This document shows positions 22,029-34,199 of a stretch of 60,000 nucleotides of DNA, piece by piece (position 1 is the first letter of the stretch; every line of letters begins with the position of its first letter). A program made the position numbers and the translations under genes. The stretch comes from Gnetum montanum (lineage: Eukaryota; Streptophyta; Gnetopsida; Gnetales; Gnetaceae), in assembly GCA_015680685.1 (NCBI GenBank), contig MNCI01010775.1:64001-124000 (forward strand), in the 5' to 3' direction. The notes beneath the pieces are model-generated. The model had not been told where the DNA came from. It searched no databases and worked only from the letters and a program-made list of their open reading frames with translations.

Positions 22029-24145
22029 TTTCTCTATCTAGCCACCACACCACCAATAGGCACCCATTGGCTAGGGTAGGGATAGTTACCAATGTTTCAT
22101 ACATGCATGGATCCTATTTATCCACTTATTAATCCTTGTCATAGTCAAATGTTTAGTCGTGGGGGCCATTCCCCATTCTAGTCTTTAGGATTCTTAAGTG
22201 TTTTTCATCTTTTTGTTTTACAACCTTTTGTTTTACACATTCTTTATTTTACATCTTCTTGTTTTCATGGTATTAATCTCTTCTAAATTTTGTTTTACAC
22301 CATCATTATTACATTTGCTATTTCTTTTTTTTTTCCATTTTTTTTATTTTGATGTGATTTTCTAACTTTTTGTAATAAGTGCCAACTACAGTGGTAATGC
22401 GTTGATTGATGGTGGTATGTACTATTTTTGTTATTTAATTTTTGGTGTCTACATTCTGGCTTTGAATTTCATTATGAATGATTAGGACATGGTTTCTTTT
22501 CCATGTAACAAGTAGTGAGTCCACAACATCCACCCATTAGCAAACTCTATGGTTTTCCTTATTTTGGAAATGTACAATCTCTTTTTCATTAACAAAACTT
22601 TAACAAATTTGTAACTTTGGTAGTTTCTAGAATTGGAAAGGATTCAAAGGTTTGAATAAGGTGTGGCTTCAAGGGGATTCGATATTCTTTGTGTCTTTTT
22701 GTTTGCCTAGGTGCATGTGTGTTTTCATGGATTTCTTACCATTCCATGTTGACTAATAAAAGGAAGTTGAAGAAGTTTTTTCATGGTGTGCTTCTCATAA
22801 AAAAAACATTATAAATTCAAAGCACACCTCTTAGATAAAATCAATGCATATGTCTTTGCATGGTGTGGTTCCCATTTCAAGAAGAAAATGATGAGAATTC
22901 AAAGCACATCCCTTAAACAAAATAAATGGGCTACAAACATTGGTTATGGGACTAGAAAGACATGTTACCCATGCCTAAATGTCCCCTCTAACTAAGGCTC
23001 TTCCTCACTTTCTACTTCTCTTTTCTTCTTTAATAAAGAATGGTGGTTCTTATGTGGGAGCACTCTTGTGTCTTAGGAAGATGGACTGGTCTTAGAATGG
23101 TGATGCAAAGTCACTGAACAAGGTTAGTTTTCATTTGGATTAATGATGGATCTTATCAAAGTCATTTAACCATAAAATCCACAAGGGACTTCATGTGACC
23201 TTAATTAGGAACTCCATTCGACTCTCTCTCATCCATCTATGCTTTCCATGTTTCACCTCACTATTGGTTTCATGTTCTTGTTCGATGTCCTAGTTTGATG
23301 CGTTGGAATTCTTAGGTATTTTTCTTTCGAGTTTTTGTACTTAACCTTCCATAACCATTCAGCATCCATGGAGCCCACAAACTCTTTGGTTTGAAGTTAT
23401 TCAAGGGCATAAAAGACTTGTGCCTACTTTGGGGAAGATCCACTTGTGTATCTTTTGGTTTGATTAGATAAGTTCTTTACCCTTAGACACTCTTACAATT
23501 AAATCCTTTTGTTTACCCCACCAATGACATCCAATTGTGCACATCTTTACAACATTTTTAGTAACTTTCATTTTTTATTGTTATGAATTCTTACATCCTC
23601 TTCAAATATTTTCTTGCATCAAACTTTTTCAAATTTAGTTGACTACTTTATCTATTTTACCCTATTTATTAGCCTTCCCACTAACACTATTAAAAGAATC
23701 AATCTACCATAATCACAACCTAGCTGAGTGTAACAACCGACAAGACAAGGCATTTAATAGCTGTGTTAGACATTGCATACTAATTCATGATTCTCTTGTG
23801 ATTACAGTGAAAAGCATGAACTAGAAGTGGGACTATCTTCATCAAGGATGATGTAGTAGTACCACACGATGTAGAATGTTCATGATCATTGGATATTCTC
23901 TCTCACTCCTTAGCTACTAAGAGGCATTGGATGTGAATTTTATCTAGGGTATTCATTTCTCTTATCATGAACACCCAACTTTGTAAAGATCATAACTATG
24001 TACACTTGGGCACTCAAAGTCTATTTATTCCATCTGAGTTAGTTTGTATGTCAGTCAATAATCCCATGCCTTCCCAATATTTTTTAAGAAACTTGTTTTT
24101 CCTCTTCTTCACTCGAGGACAAGTTCTCAGTTAGTCATGGGGGTA
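22029..24145 (+). mobile_element. Non-coding 3' module of D
   Basis: It begins soon after gag with a purine tract AGTCGTGGGGGCC near 22153 and ends with AGTCATGGGGGTA at 24133-24145. The conserved blocks are near 22925-23010 and 23365-23460. No ORF longer than about 60 codons and nothing envelope-like was seen. Confidence 0.65.
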
Positions 24146-24974
24146 TGATGAATCATGTTTTTTCACATGTTCCGATGTTGAGTACCTAACGTCGGAGCCT
24201 CGATGTCAAGTATCTAACATCAAATGTAATATCAAGTATGTAATGTTGTGGACTATATGCTAGCCTATAAATATAGTGGCTACGCTCTTGATTTGGCATG
24301 AATTTTTGATAGTTTTTCAGTCAGAGTAACGAAACTCTTATAGTTTATTTTCTCTAGAGTTAGAATATTTTTTGACTGCTTGCAAAAGGAGTCTAAATGT
24401 ATTCAGGTCTTTGTTCAAACATTGTTGTACCAAAGCATAACAGTGTGATGGGAATAAGAATGAACTCCTTTGATAATCCTTGGAACACTAAGAATAGATT
24501 AATGTTTACTTTAATGCACTTCACTTTCATGCTCTTTACTTTAATGCATTTCAATTAAGCAATTAAGCATGACCATTTCAAGCATACATATAGTCCTTAG
24601 TAACCCAGAAACACTTAATGTTTGGTAGCCTAGTAGTGCTATACGTGTTCAAGATGTGTCTGGGAAAGTGGAATGGGTACTTGTGTTAGGCTAGCTGGGC
24701 AGTAGATGAATTATATCTTAAATTACTTTACCTTTCATTCTTGTTGTAGGTAATTAAATTTATAAAATATAAAATAATAAAAATCATATGCCTCACTATG
24801 GACTAAACCATACTTGATAAAGCTACCACTAGTCCAAGTGGGAAGATAGTGAACTGCAATCAAGGCATAATGATCTAGATGCCATAACTAGTCTCATCCA
24901 TGGAATTTGATCGAATCATGCATTAATGCTTGTGATTCGTATGGTTGGGTGTAGGGGCACCTTGTTTCTCATCA
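24146..24974 (+). mobile_element. 3' LTR of D
   Basis: 829 bp, matching 18782-19588. TATAAATATA is near 24266-24275. U3 again carries the GATGTC/GACGTC-type word cluster (24175-24245). Confidence 0.85.
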
Positions 24975-26352
24975 CCTCCTAATACAAAAGTCTATTGATG
25001 AGCTTAAAGTAAGGCTAGATAAGATGTTGGAGTTGATGAATGAAAAAGTTACAACTTATGTAAAAATTGTAAAGGAGGAAGTAGCACAAAATGAATCAAG
25101 TGATCAAAACAAGAGGAGGAAAAAGAACCACGAAATAGGTAAGAACACTTATTGGCAAAAAGAAAAAATGATTGTAGAAGAAGAGTCCATAGACTCAACC
25201 ACAGAAGATGATGATAGATTTGAAATCTTTCTATATGACCATGCAAAGGGCTATTGGCTAGTCATGTTACATCTACATGAGTATTAGTCTTTTGTTTTGA
25301 ATCCCAAGTTTGTACAAAAGCATGTGCCTAGGAAATTACCTTTTTCACAAGGTACTTATAGATAGTCCTACAACCAACTGTACTATCCTAGTGGGACTTC
25401 TTATTAGCCTCAAAACTACTATCAAACGCAATGGCAAAACCCAAAATCATGTGAGAGGTCATCATCAAACCAATACTACCCTTACTACTAATCGAACCTG
25501 TATGGATATTATGTTCAACAGCCTATTTTCTTAATTGGTTCTACTTCCTCTACCTCAAATCACTACTACCACTCTCTCAAATATCATCAATCTACAACAT
25601 CTTATGAAGGATCACCATCTCACGCCTCTCATCCTCTATCATATCCTTAATATTCTCACACTTCCCTCTATCATTTTTCATTGCCAACAACACAAAAGAT
25701 TTAATACCATAACAACAATGAAAGAATGTCTCTTGTGTTGTGAACATACATGGAAATGATAATGCTAGTAGATCTTAACCACAACCTCAAATTTCTTTAG
25801 GATGGTTTCTTCACCTGAGCATAAAACTCGTAGACCTACTAGCACATCAAAAACAACATAAGGCCAATCTAGTGCAACACCCTTCCTCGCTTGAACAATG
25901 TCTACTAATCATATGCAAAAGACAACAACCATTAACACTCCAACACAGGACATAAATGATAAACCTATCACTATGGAGAGATAGTAGAATCCATACATCA
26001 TTACTAATAGTAAAGGATGTAGTTGTGGGCCAAAAATTAAAAATATTAACACAACCCACAACAAAGCTAAAGAAGAAGTGTGTGAGCAAAAACCAATCTA
26101 CATAGTAGCCACTAAACTAGAAGACACCTAGTGGCTTGAAAATGAGAATATAAAATTATTTCAAAGATTTATGGAAGAAACTAATATGCTTATTAGTTCT
26201 AGAGTTAAGAAAATAGACCAAATAGAGGACTTAGATGCATATATCTTACACTCTGATTATACATCAAAAAAAGATATTAAACACAAAGACCTAAGAATTA
26301 AAACAGAAAATCAAGGAGATGAAGAAAATACATTTGGACCCTCCAAAATGTA
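24975..26352 (+). pseudogene. Gag of C, second part
   Basis: Continuation of the gag cut by D. The open stretch 25024-25287 has a charged segment (KRRKKNHEIGKN) and a decayed knuckle (RFEIFLYDHAKGYW; both Cys lost). A Tyr/Pro/Gln-rich region follows (25360-25690, broken), then a stretch of short frames, then VCEQKPIYIVATK near 26077-26115. The 60-codon open frame 26171-26353 (MEETNMLISSRVKKIDQ) ends the coding-like part. There is no protease or RT after it. Confidence 0.7.
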
Positions 26353-28665
26353 AATACCTTCATGTCCAAATGAAGATACATCTCCAAATGATCCAAAAGA
26401 GACTATTACCAATGTTAGATGTGCTACCACATGATTAATTAAATCAATAATGCTGATAGATGGAAAATCAATGGTTTATAACCAAGGGATTATGCAATCC
26501 ATCTCTTGAATATGCAGACATATGATTATTCATTGGGAAGATGCTCCATCTCGGTTCAAGAACTAATAAGTTTTTTTCACATTTTTTTTCTTTTACAATT
26601 TTTTATCATTTTCATATTTCTTCCAAAATTTTTTAATTCTTCATATGTTTTCTATTTCTTAATATTTTTCTTTTCTTAATATTTTTTTATTTTCTTAAGT
26701 CATTTTCTTTATGTTTATGCATGGCTTTTATGTTTTTGTTGATAATATTGCTAGTCATGATGTAGAAGTCAATACTATGTGTTGGGTTTTTGTGCTATGT
26801 TGTCAAGATGATTGGGTAAGTAATTGTGTAAAGCAGTGAGACCACCTCATCCATCCCTCTAGTTCTTTGAATGAAAGGTCTTTTTTATGAAAGTAATTTG
26901 GTTCTTCTCTTATGCAACCAAAATTAATCAATGATCATTGTACCTTGAAGAAAAAGGGAAAGACTAAGTGGGAATGGCAAAAGGTGTGACCTCAAAGGAA
27001 ATTTTTGGATTCTCTTCTTAACTTCTTTCATGTGGTTTATGACTCCTCATGGAACATATCATTACTCCATCATAGACCAATAATAGGAAGCTAAGTCTTT
27101 GCATAGTGTGGTTCCCATTTAAAAATTCAAAAATTCAAATAAAAAATAAAAAAAATAAAAATAAATAAGAAAAAATAATAATGGAAATTTAAAGCACATC
27201 CCTCAAAAAAAATAATGGACTAAAGGACTAGTTATGGGGCTAGAAAAACATGTTACCCATGCTTGAAGGCAGCCCTCTAGCGAAGGTCCATCCTTCCTTC
27301 TTCTCTTTTCTTCTATTTCTAAAGTGGTGATTGTTCTTTGAGGTGGTTGTGGACTCATGGTGGTTGGTAGGAAGGAACACATCAATGTAAGATCATTGTT
27401 CATGGTATGAATTTTTTTCTAAACTTGGATGAATACGTATGCATCATTTTAATCACATTTGTCACAAGAGCCTATTGGGGACATGGTAAAGCACCTTACA
27501 TCTTGATCTCTACAATTCCTTCTCATCTCATTCATTCACCTCACTAGTACATATGATTATGAGCCTTTTGGTTTTGTGTAGTATATTGTAACACTCCAAC
27601 CATAGTAGTTATGTATTTTTTGGAATAAAGACATGATCTACATTTAACATCTAGGGTGTCCATGGACATCCATAGAAGTGGTTATGCAAGGGCATTATTG
27701 TAGGAGCCTACTTTGAGGAGGACCCACTTGCATAACCTTTGTTTATTATGGCTTTGAACTAACCTTTACATATTCCAGAACATGAATGATGATTTCTGTG
27801 GATTTATTCATGATTTTGGGAGTACTTCTCATCCATTTCATTAATTTTTCCTACTTTCCTATTTTCATATCTATTAATATTTCTTGGTCATCTTTTGAAT
27901 TAAACCTTTGGTTTCAATTTTTCAAAAACTTATGCACTTCCAAAGTTACACTTATCAGTCATGAGGGATAGGGATGTCTACTTTGAAATTTTCTAACATC
28001 CTATTTTTAAATGCTATGGTAACTAATAGTAATTGAGAAAAATAATGTGAACAGCTTGATGATTTAGTTACCTCATAGCCTTAGGCATAGTATGTTGTCA
28101 TCACCTTGTTTTTAAATGCAAACTAAGGGATTTGAAAAGGATAAACTAATGTTGATCTTTTGGTGACTATAAGTGATGCTAAAAGAAATGCCTAGGGAAG
28201 GTCTTTTGCGAAGCATGAAAATAAAGCCAAGAGAGGGACAACGAAGGATATGCCCATGGAAAAATTGTAGTAGATACAGAATTATAGCTCAAACATCACA
28301 TGTTTGCTAGATCCATGAAATGATAAGAAGAAATTCCAATCAATCTTTCAAGAATCTTCTACATAACTAGAGAAGCATCAACATAACAATCAAGGTTGAA
28401 AGTCTACCATCACTAGCAACAACAAGAAGAATCATCTTCATCATATTTTTGAAGACCTCTACAAATTTTGTAATTTTCAATGTCTACTTAATCCTATTAT
28501 CACTTTGTCTTTTTGTCTACATCCAAGCAAATAAATTTTTGTAATGTGACACTTAGAATTAGTTAGTAGTTATCATCAGTCAATAATGCCATCATTCCTA
28601 ATTTTTTGTAAAGTTGATCCTATCCTATTAACTTAATGACAAGTGTTTACTTAGTTGTGGGGCTA
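26353..28665 (+). mobile_element. Non-coding 3' module of C
   Basis: It contains T-rich runs (26560-26740), conserved blocks near 27225-27300 and 27670-27740, and the LTR-proximal purine tract TTGTGGGGCTA at 28655-28665. No gene is seen. Confidence 0.6.
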
Positions 28666-29544
28666 TGATGAAGCATTAGTTGGCTAATTTGATGTAGTTG
28701 CTTTAAGATAGCCACTTTGATGAAGCTACCTTGATTTAGTTACGTCGATGTGCACCATTTGATACATACCTATCAACATAATCCTGTCAATACATGCAAT
28801 GACACGTTGATGCGTACTTGTTGACACAATGTCTATTTTCATTGAACTCTTGTAGTTTCATTCCATAGCCTTAGAGAATAGTCAATGAGTGCATGCAGTG
28901 TTGACCTGAGTTAGTTGTACAACATCTTATTCGAGTGGCAATGTACCTAGACATATTCCATAAATGGAAATATGATTGATATTGATTCTTATTCATTGCA
29001 GCACTTTGACTTAAATTAGATTTACTTTCCATGCAATTTACTTTTCATGTACTTAGTTAATATCTACATTTCATTCAAGTTAATCAATTAGCAAAATGAG
29101 CATGACCAGTTTCAATTGTAAACACGTATTCACTTGGTAATCCCAACAACATTATTACTTGGTTTTCCCAATAACATAGCATTAAATTATCCCAATAATC
29201 AATACATAGGTTCATGACATGTATAGCAAGCTGGGAATTGACACTCATCACCCATAGGTTAGTTTAGACTTCATCTTTTTATTGTTAATTAGCTTAAATA
29301 ATTGATTTTTCTATTATCGTTAGGAGTAGCATAAAGCTGAAACAACATCAATAATCAGATGTCTCACTTTGGACTGAACCATACATAACAAAGCTACCAC
29401 TAGTCCAGGTGAGAAGATAACAAACTACAATCAATGGTTAATGATCTAGATGCACAACTAGTCCCATCCATGGAATTTGATCGGATAATGCATAAAGGCT
29501 TATGATTCATATAGTTGGGCATAAGGGGTACTCGCGACTCATTA
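28666..29544 (+). mobile_element. 3' LTR of C
   Basis: 879 bp, paired with 16571-17434. Its U3 has an extra series of TGATGCGTAC / TTGACACAAT-like words (28740-28840) not present to the same extent in the 5' LTR. Confidence 0.83.
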
Positions 29545-30295
29545 AATGGATAATAAATTCATTTTGACTCAACTAATTTGGATCCTTAATGTAATCTTAG
29601 TTTCAAATTCTAGTTGCATCATACATTCTCAATCACCATCATTATTGCCTTAAATGTGCATTTTGAATATGATTACTATAAGTAGAATAACACATTAACA
29701 CATCACCTTCTAACAACAAACATAATTTTAGAAACCATGTTTTGATGCAAACTGTATGGCTACTTTTTCTCCTACCAATTTCCAACAAAATTTGGCCATT
29801 ACAATCTTTTCAGGAACAGCTTAAATGGGGTCATATCCTCTTTGACTTAAGTCAAGAATTTTGTAAGATTCTCTCTAATTAATAGGTACATACAAATATT
29901 GTGAAGTCTTTATCATTATCACCATCCCACATCTGATAACCATAGTATTTTACTGCACAAATAGCCCTGCACTAAAAGTAACAACTACTACTAGTTTGTT
30001 GAACTTACTCTGCTTTATCCATAATCCATCACAAATAATTAGCATGGTTAGAAAACCCATAGGATTTGTAATTTTCATGGAATTAAAACTTATTGATCAT
30101 GACCCTATGCTATCATGGAAAAGTTGTTATCAATAGTTATGAAATAAATGTGGCCATTATCATTCTTTAGACCTACATTGTTTTAGGTGGGTTACATAAG
30201 CTTTACTTTATGTTAGTTTTTATCTAAACTTAAAGAAACAAATAATACATTAAATGAATAGTAAAAACTTGGTAGATTAAGCTTAGTGACAACAT
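29545..30295. other. Unassigned segment between C and E
   Basis: It starts with the right target site AATGG of C. The part 29985-30140 is similar to 53036-53185. No known family is recognised. Confidence 0.5.
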
Positions 30296-31130
30296 TGATG
30301 AGCGGCGAGGTATCCCTACGCTCAAACATATACGAGGGTACATGCATGATTCGGTCAAATTCCAAGGACTAAGTGCTTATGCGCCTTGATGGAACAAGAA
30401 TGGGTTCGTTAATCATTGTCTTACCAAGCTTACTTGTATGTCATGATGGTATGGTTGAGTAAACTTGAGGCATATGATTTTTACGGCTTTCATGTTTTTA
30501 TGTCCTACTGCTAAGAAGGGAGAAGAGAGATAACTAAGTGAATAATTTAATCCTGATTAACTAGGTTTTAATTAATCCTAACACCAGTATCTTTTCTCAC
30601 TTTTCATACACAGCCTGAACCAGTGCAACACTACTAGGATTACCAAACACTAATCGTTACTGGGTTAGCAAGTATTACATGCATGCTCGAAGTGATCGTA
30701 CTATGTGTGCTTACTTAGGAGATTTGTAGGGTGAGAGAGAGAGAGAGAACATTAATTAAATAAGAAAAGCATTAAATAACTACAAATAACATTAATTAAT
30801 CTATTCTGAATGCTGCAAGGTTTATCATAAAGTTCTTCTTTATTGTCGTACACAAGGTATGCTCAAGTACACAATGCTCGAATAAAAATTTGTTCACTTT
30901 ATGACTTCTACTACAGGAATGCAGAAATAATTCTAACTCTGAGAGGGAGAAAAGGCAAGATTTCAGCTAAGGGTCTAACTAACTACTACAAAAATAAGTG
31001 CACCTACCTCTTATTGATAGGTAAGGAAACAGGTCCCGATATTAGGTATCCGACATTACATGGTAGGCTCCGATATCGTGGACCTGATCTCGCGGATGTG
31101 ATATCGTGGCCCTGATATTGCAATTTATCA
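30296..31130 (-). mobile_element. 3' LTR of element E
   Basis: On the plus strand it runs from TGATGAGCGG to TTTATCA and is followed by the reversed purine tract TACCCCCACAAC, so the element body lies to the right. It is 835 bp. The GATATC palindrome cluster is at 31040-31115. It is clearly more diverged from the two LTRs at 38.5 and 47.6 kb than these are from each other. Confidence 0.83.
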
Positions 31131-33127
31131 TACCCCCACAACTGAATGAAAACTCGTCATCAAGTTCCTTACAAAATATTTGGAAGGTATGGGATTATTG
31201 ACTAATTGACAAGTGATAGTGGAATGGGATGATAGACTCAACGTGCCCAGTGAACAAATTAATAAGCATATTACAACATTATTTTTCATGACCGTTGTGG
31301 TGAACACTCGTACATAAAAACATCCAAGCCTTTATTTGGTAGCTTGAAGAGAAAGAGAGAGAGAAAGAAGATGAAGCGTGTTGCCGCCAATGCTGAGATT
31401 GCACCTTCCATTGTTTATCCATAGCCATGCCACCAAACTTGCTCCTTTCGTAAATGCTCCAGTTCCTATCCAGTCTGAGTGCTTCCTCCAAGTCCAATCC
31501 ATTGTTTGTATGATCGCCACTTGCACACACAACATAGTTAAAAATGAGTAAGGATAGATAAACCATAATGTAGTTGATACCTTGCCTTGATATGAAGTGC
31601 ATTGGCTAAGTTATGGTTATGGAAAAAACTAGTTCGAAGATTTATCACTAGTAACTACCTAAGGTGTATGGGTTAGGTGAATAGTAGAATGGAAAAAATT
31701 GAAGAATTTGTGCCAAGGCCCCCATGACTAAGAGTGAACCTTGGGTAGCTATAAGATGGAAAAATATGAAAAACGAGAAAGATGGAAAACATAACAATGG
31801 GAACGCCAATAAAATGGATGCCATGGATGGGGATAAAATAATAAATGATTGATTGTAGAAAATTTTTAAGGAAAATAAGTTAACAATTGCACCAAAAGGA
31901 ATGCCAGTGGGTCCTTCCCAAAGAAAGCTCATGCCCTTTATGCCTTGACAAACCCACAAACCAAAGAGTTTGTAGGCTCTAGGAATGTCATTTGGAAGCA
32001 AGAGTTAAAAACTTACCGACAAGAATTAACCAAAGAAAAACAATGCATCAACCCAGAAATAGACTAATGATAAAACCACCAATGAGGTGGAACATGGGAA
32101 GAAAGATGGAGAGGAGAGAATGGAATGAAATCCCAAAAACAAGGTTGTGTAAAGTCCCTTGTGTATTTCATGGTTAATATGACTGAGTAGAACTCATTCC
32201 AAATTTGAACTCAAACCAACCACATTTAGTGACCTTGCATCAATACACTTAGCCAATCCATCCTCTTGAAGCAACATGAATGGCTCCACAAAGAGTGACC
32301 ACCACCCCAAGGAGAGCGAGATGGAGAAGTAGGAAGCGAGAAAGGGCCTTAGTTAGAGGAAACCTTTAGGCATGGGTAACATGTCTCTCCAATGCCATAA
32401 CTAGTGCTTGTAGCCCATATTGCCTTATTATGTCTAAGGGGTGTGCTTTGAATTCTCACCTTTTTTCTCTTCTTTCTCTCTCTTTTTTCTTTTTTTTTTT
32501 GCATAAGAACCACACCATGCAAAGACTTATTTTTATTCACTCAACTTCCTAATAATTGATTGATGGTAGAATGGTGAAAAACCCAAGAAAAAGCATCCAA
32601 GCACCTAAAAGAATGGCCAACACAAATGCATCAAATCCCATTGAAGTTACACCCTTTTCATACTTTGAGTCTTTCCTTGGTTTGAAAAAAATACCCAGCC
32701 ATCAATTTATCAACAAGTTTAGTTAGAAAAAAGGGATTGTATAGTTCCAAGACAAAGGAGACCATAGAGTTGTATGGATGAGTGAACAGCGTCGACTCAT
32801 TGCCTATTTTACCAAAAGAACCATACCTTAATATCAGCATCATAATTCAAAGGTAAAAACCAAATATTAGCAATCAATGTGATATAATTCAATCCACCAT
32901 CATGAGCACTTATTGGATGACGAATAAAAGTAAATCAAGCAAACAAAGAAATAGTAAAAATATGAACGATGGTGTAAAAAAAAATAAGAAAAGTGGTAAA
33001 AATGTGTTAAAAAAAGAATGTGTAAAACAAAAATGCATAAAACAAAAATTCAGAAAGAACTAAGGGCCTAGAATGATTAGCATAGGTGGCCATCTCCCCC
33101 ACGACTGAGTTGGAAGGAGGAGATCTA
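31131..33127 (-). mobile_element. Non-coding 3' module of E
   Basis: It has the same two conserved blocks (32340-32420 and 31900-31985 on this strand) and a GA-rich tract near 31350. A reversed TCCCCCACGACT purine motif lies near 33095-33107 at its pol end. Confidence 0.65.
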
Positions 33128-33249
33128 NATTGGTGGACAACCCTACTCACTATTTTAGATCTCCTCCTTCCAATTCAGTCATGGGGGAGATGGCCACCTA
33201 TGCTAACCATTCTAGGCCCTCAGTTCTTTTTGTATTTTTGTATTTTTNN
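33046..33249. repeat. Inverted repeat with N bases at its edges
   Basis: The left arm is about 33050-33127 and the right arm about 33156-33235, with some 76 bases pairing at about four mismatches. N lies at 33128 and NN at 33248-33249. The segment 33128-33247 reads in plus orientation like A1 838-955, opposite to the rest of E. It replaces the integrase C-terminus that F has at 41230-41560. Confidence 0.85.
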
Positions 33250-34150
33250 CAGTTTTCATCTAGTAAGTTAAGTGTTACTAACCGTTGTTTCTGTGCTAGA
33301 TCAAGGTCAAGGTTGAGGTCACATGTCGTGGATAGTGTATGAAGCTCAGTTTGAATGGGAAGTGTTGGTAATTTACCATACACTAACTCATAGGGAGAGT
33401 AGCCTATAGGGAGTCTCCATGTGGAGAGGTATGCCCAAAGAGCATTGTTCAGTTTAGTGCTCCAGTCTCACCTAAACTTGCTAATAGTTCTTATCAATAT
33501 CTTCATAATCTCCCTGTTGGTGACTTCAGCTTGACCATTTTCTTGGGGGTGGTATGGTGTTGTCATTTTGTGTTTAACCCCTAAGTGTTGCATTAATTTT
33601 TAAAAATTTGCACCTGTGAAGTGTGTACGATTGTCTAAAATAAGTGCACGAGGCACACCAAACCTGTTTATGATTTTTTGTTGAAAAAATCGTGTAGCTA
33701 TAGATGATGTACAATCCTTAACAGCAGCTACTTCTGCCCATTTTATAAGGTAATCAATGGCAACAATAATATAAGCTTTTCCATTGGACATTGGTGTAAT
33801 TGGCCCCATGAAATCAATTCCCCAAATGTTGAAGAGTCCTAAAGGTTGAATCCATTTTTGTAGATCCTCCATTCTAGCAGTCATTCCCCCATCATGTTAA
33901 TAGTGCTCACAAGATTGGACAAAACAATGGACGTCTCGAAACAATGTAGGCCAATAATATCCTACAAGTAGAATCTTAATGGTTGTTCATCTCCTGGCGT
34001 AATGACCCCCACAAGGACCCTCATGAGTGTCATGGAGAACTTGCAGTTGATCTATATCAAGAATAGACCATCAAACCAAGCCATCAGAACACACTTTGTA
34101 AAGTTGCCCATTGATCTCCATAAAGTACTTGGATCAGTGAAGAAACTGTT
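33250..34150 (-). pseudogene. Integrase of E
   Basis: From 34150 down: a broken zinc-binding HHCC part (VQSCEHY near 33910, second Cys lost), then the core in an open stretch 33600-33884 with WGIDFMGPITP (first Asp), IDYLIKWAEVAAV and LILDNRTHFTGANF. The family has DNGTHF, so Gly is replaced by Arg. Then TPYHPQENGQAEVTNREI near 33510-33560 and ELVYGKLPTLP near 33370. The C-terminus is lost at the N-flanked inverted segment. Confidence 0.82.
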
Positions 34151-34199
34151 GTTTCTTCTTATGGTTTAACTCTTGTGGTATTTGTTGGGTGTGGAGATA

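Larger units (their letters stand above)
18782..24974 (+). mobile_element. Element D: gag-only LTR element nested in C
   Basis: LTRs are at 18782-19588 and 24146-24974 (TGATGAATCATG start, TCATCA end), the PBS is at 19590, gag spans about 19714-22028, and a 3' non-coding module lies at 22029-24145 with its purine tract just before 24146. The total is 6.2 kb and no pol is present. It splits the gag of C. CCTTG before and CCTCC after are at best a decayed target duplication, but C's gag continues correctly across it. Confidence 0.88.
16571..29544 (+). mobile_element. Element C: gag-only A-family LTR element, interrupted by D
   Basis: LTRs are at 16571-17434 and 28666-29544, with TGATGA and TCATCA/TCATTA ends. 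The flanks GATGG and AATGG are probably a decayed 5-bp target duplication. The PBS is at 17436, gag starts at 17560, and gag resumes after element D at 24975. A 3' non-coding module runs from about 26353 to 28665. There is no protease, RT, RNase H or integrase anywhere between gag and the 3' module. Without D the element is about 6.8 kb. Confidence 0.85.

Noticed and set aside
18782-24974. Exact 5-bp target duplication for element D
   Set aside because: CCTTG and CCTCC match only in the first three bases. The nesting is supported by gag continuity instead, so I do not claim a clean duplication.
25049-25246. Minus-strand open frame opposite the gag of C
   Set aside because: Shadow of the charged gag segment on the plus strand, which has clear family wording.
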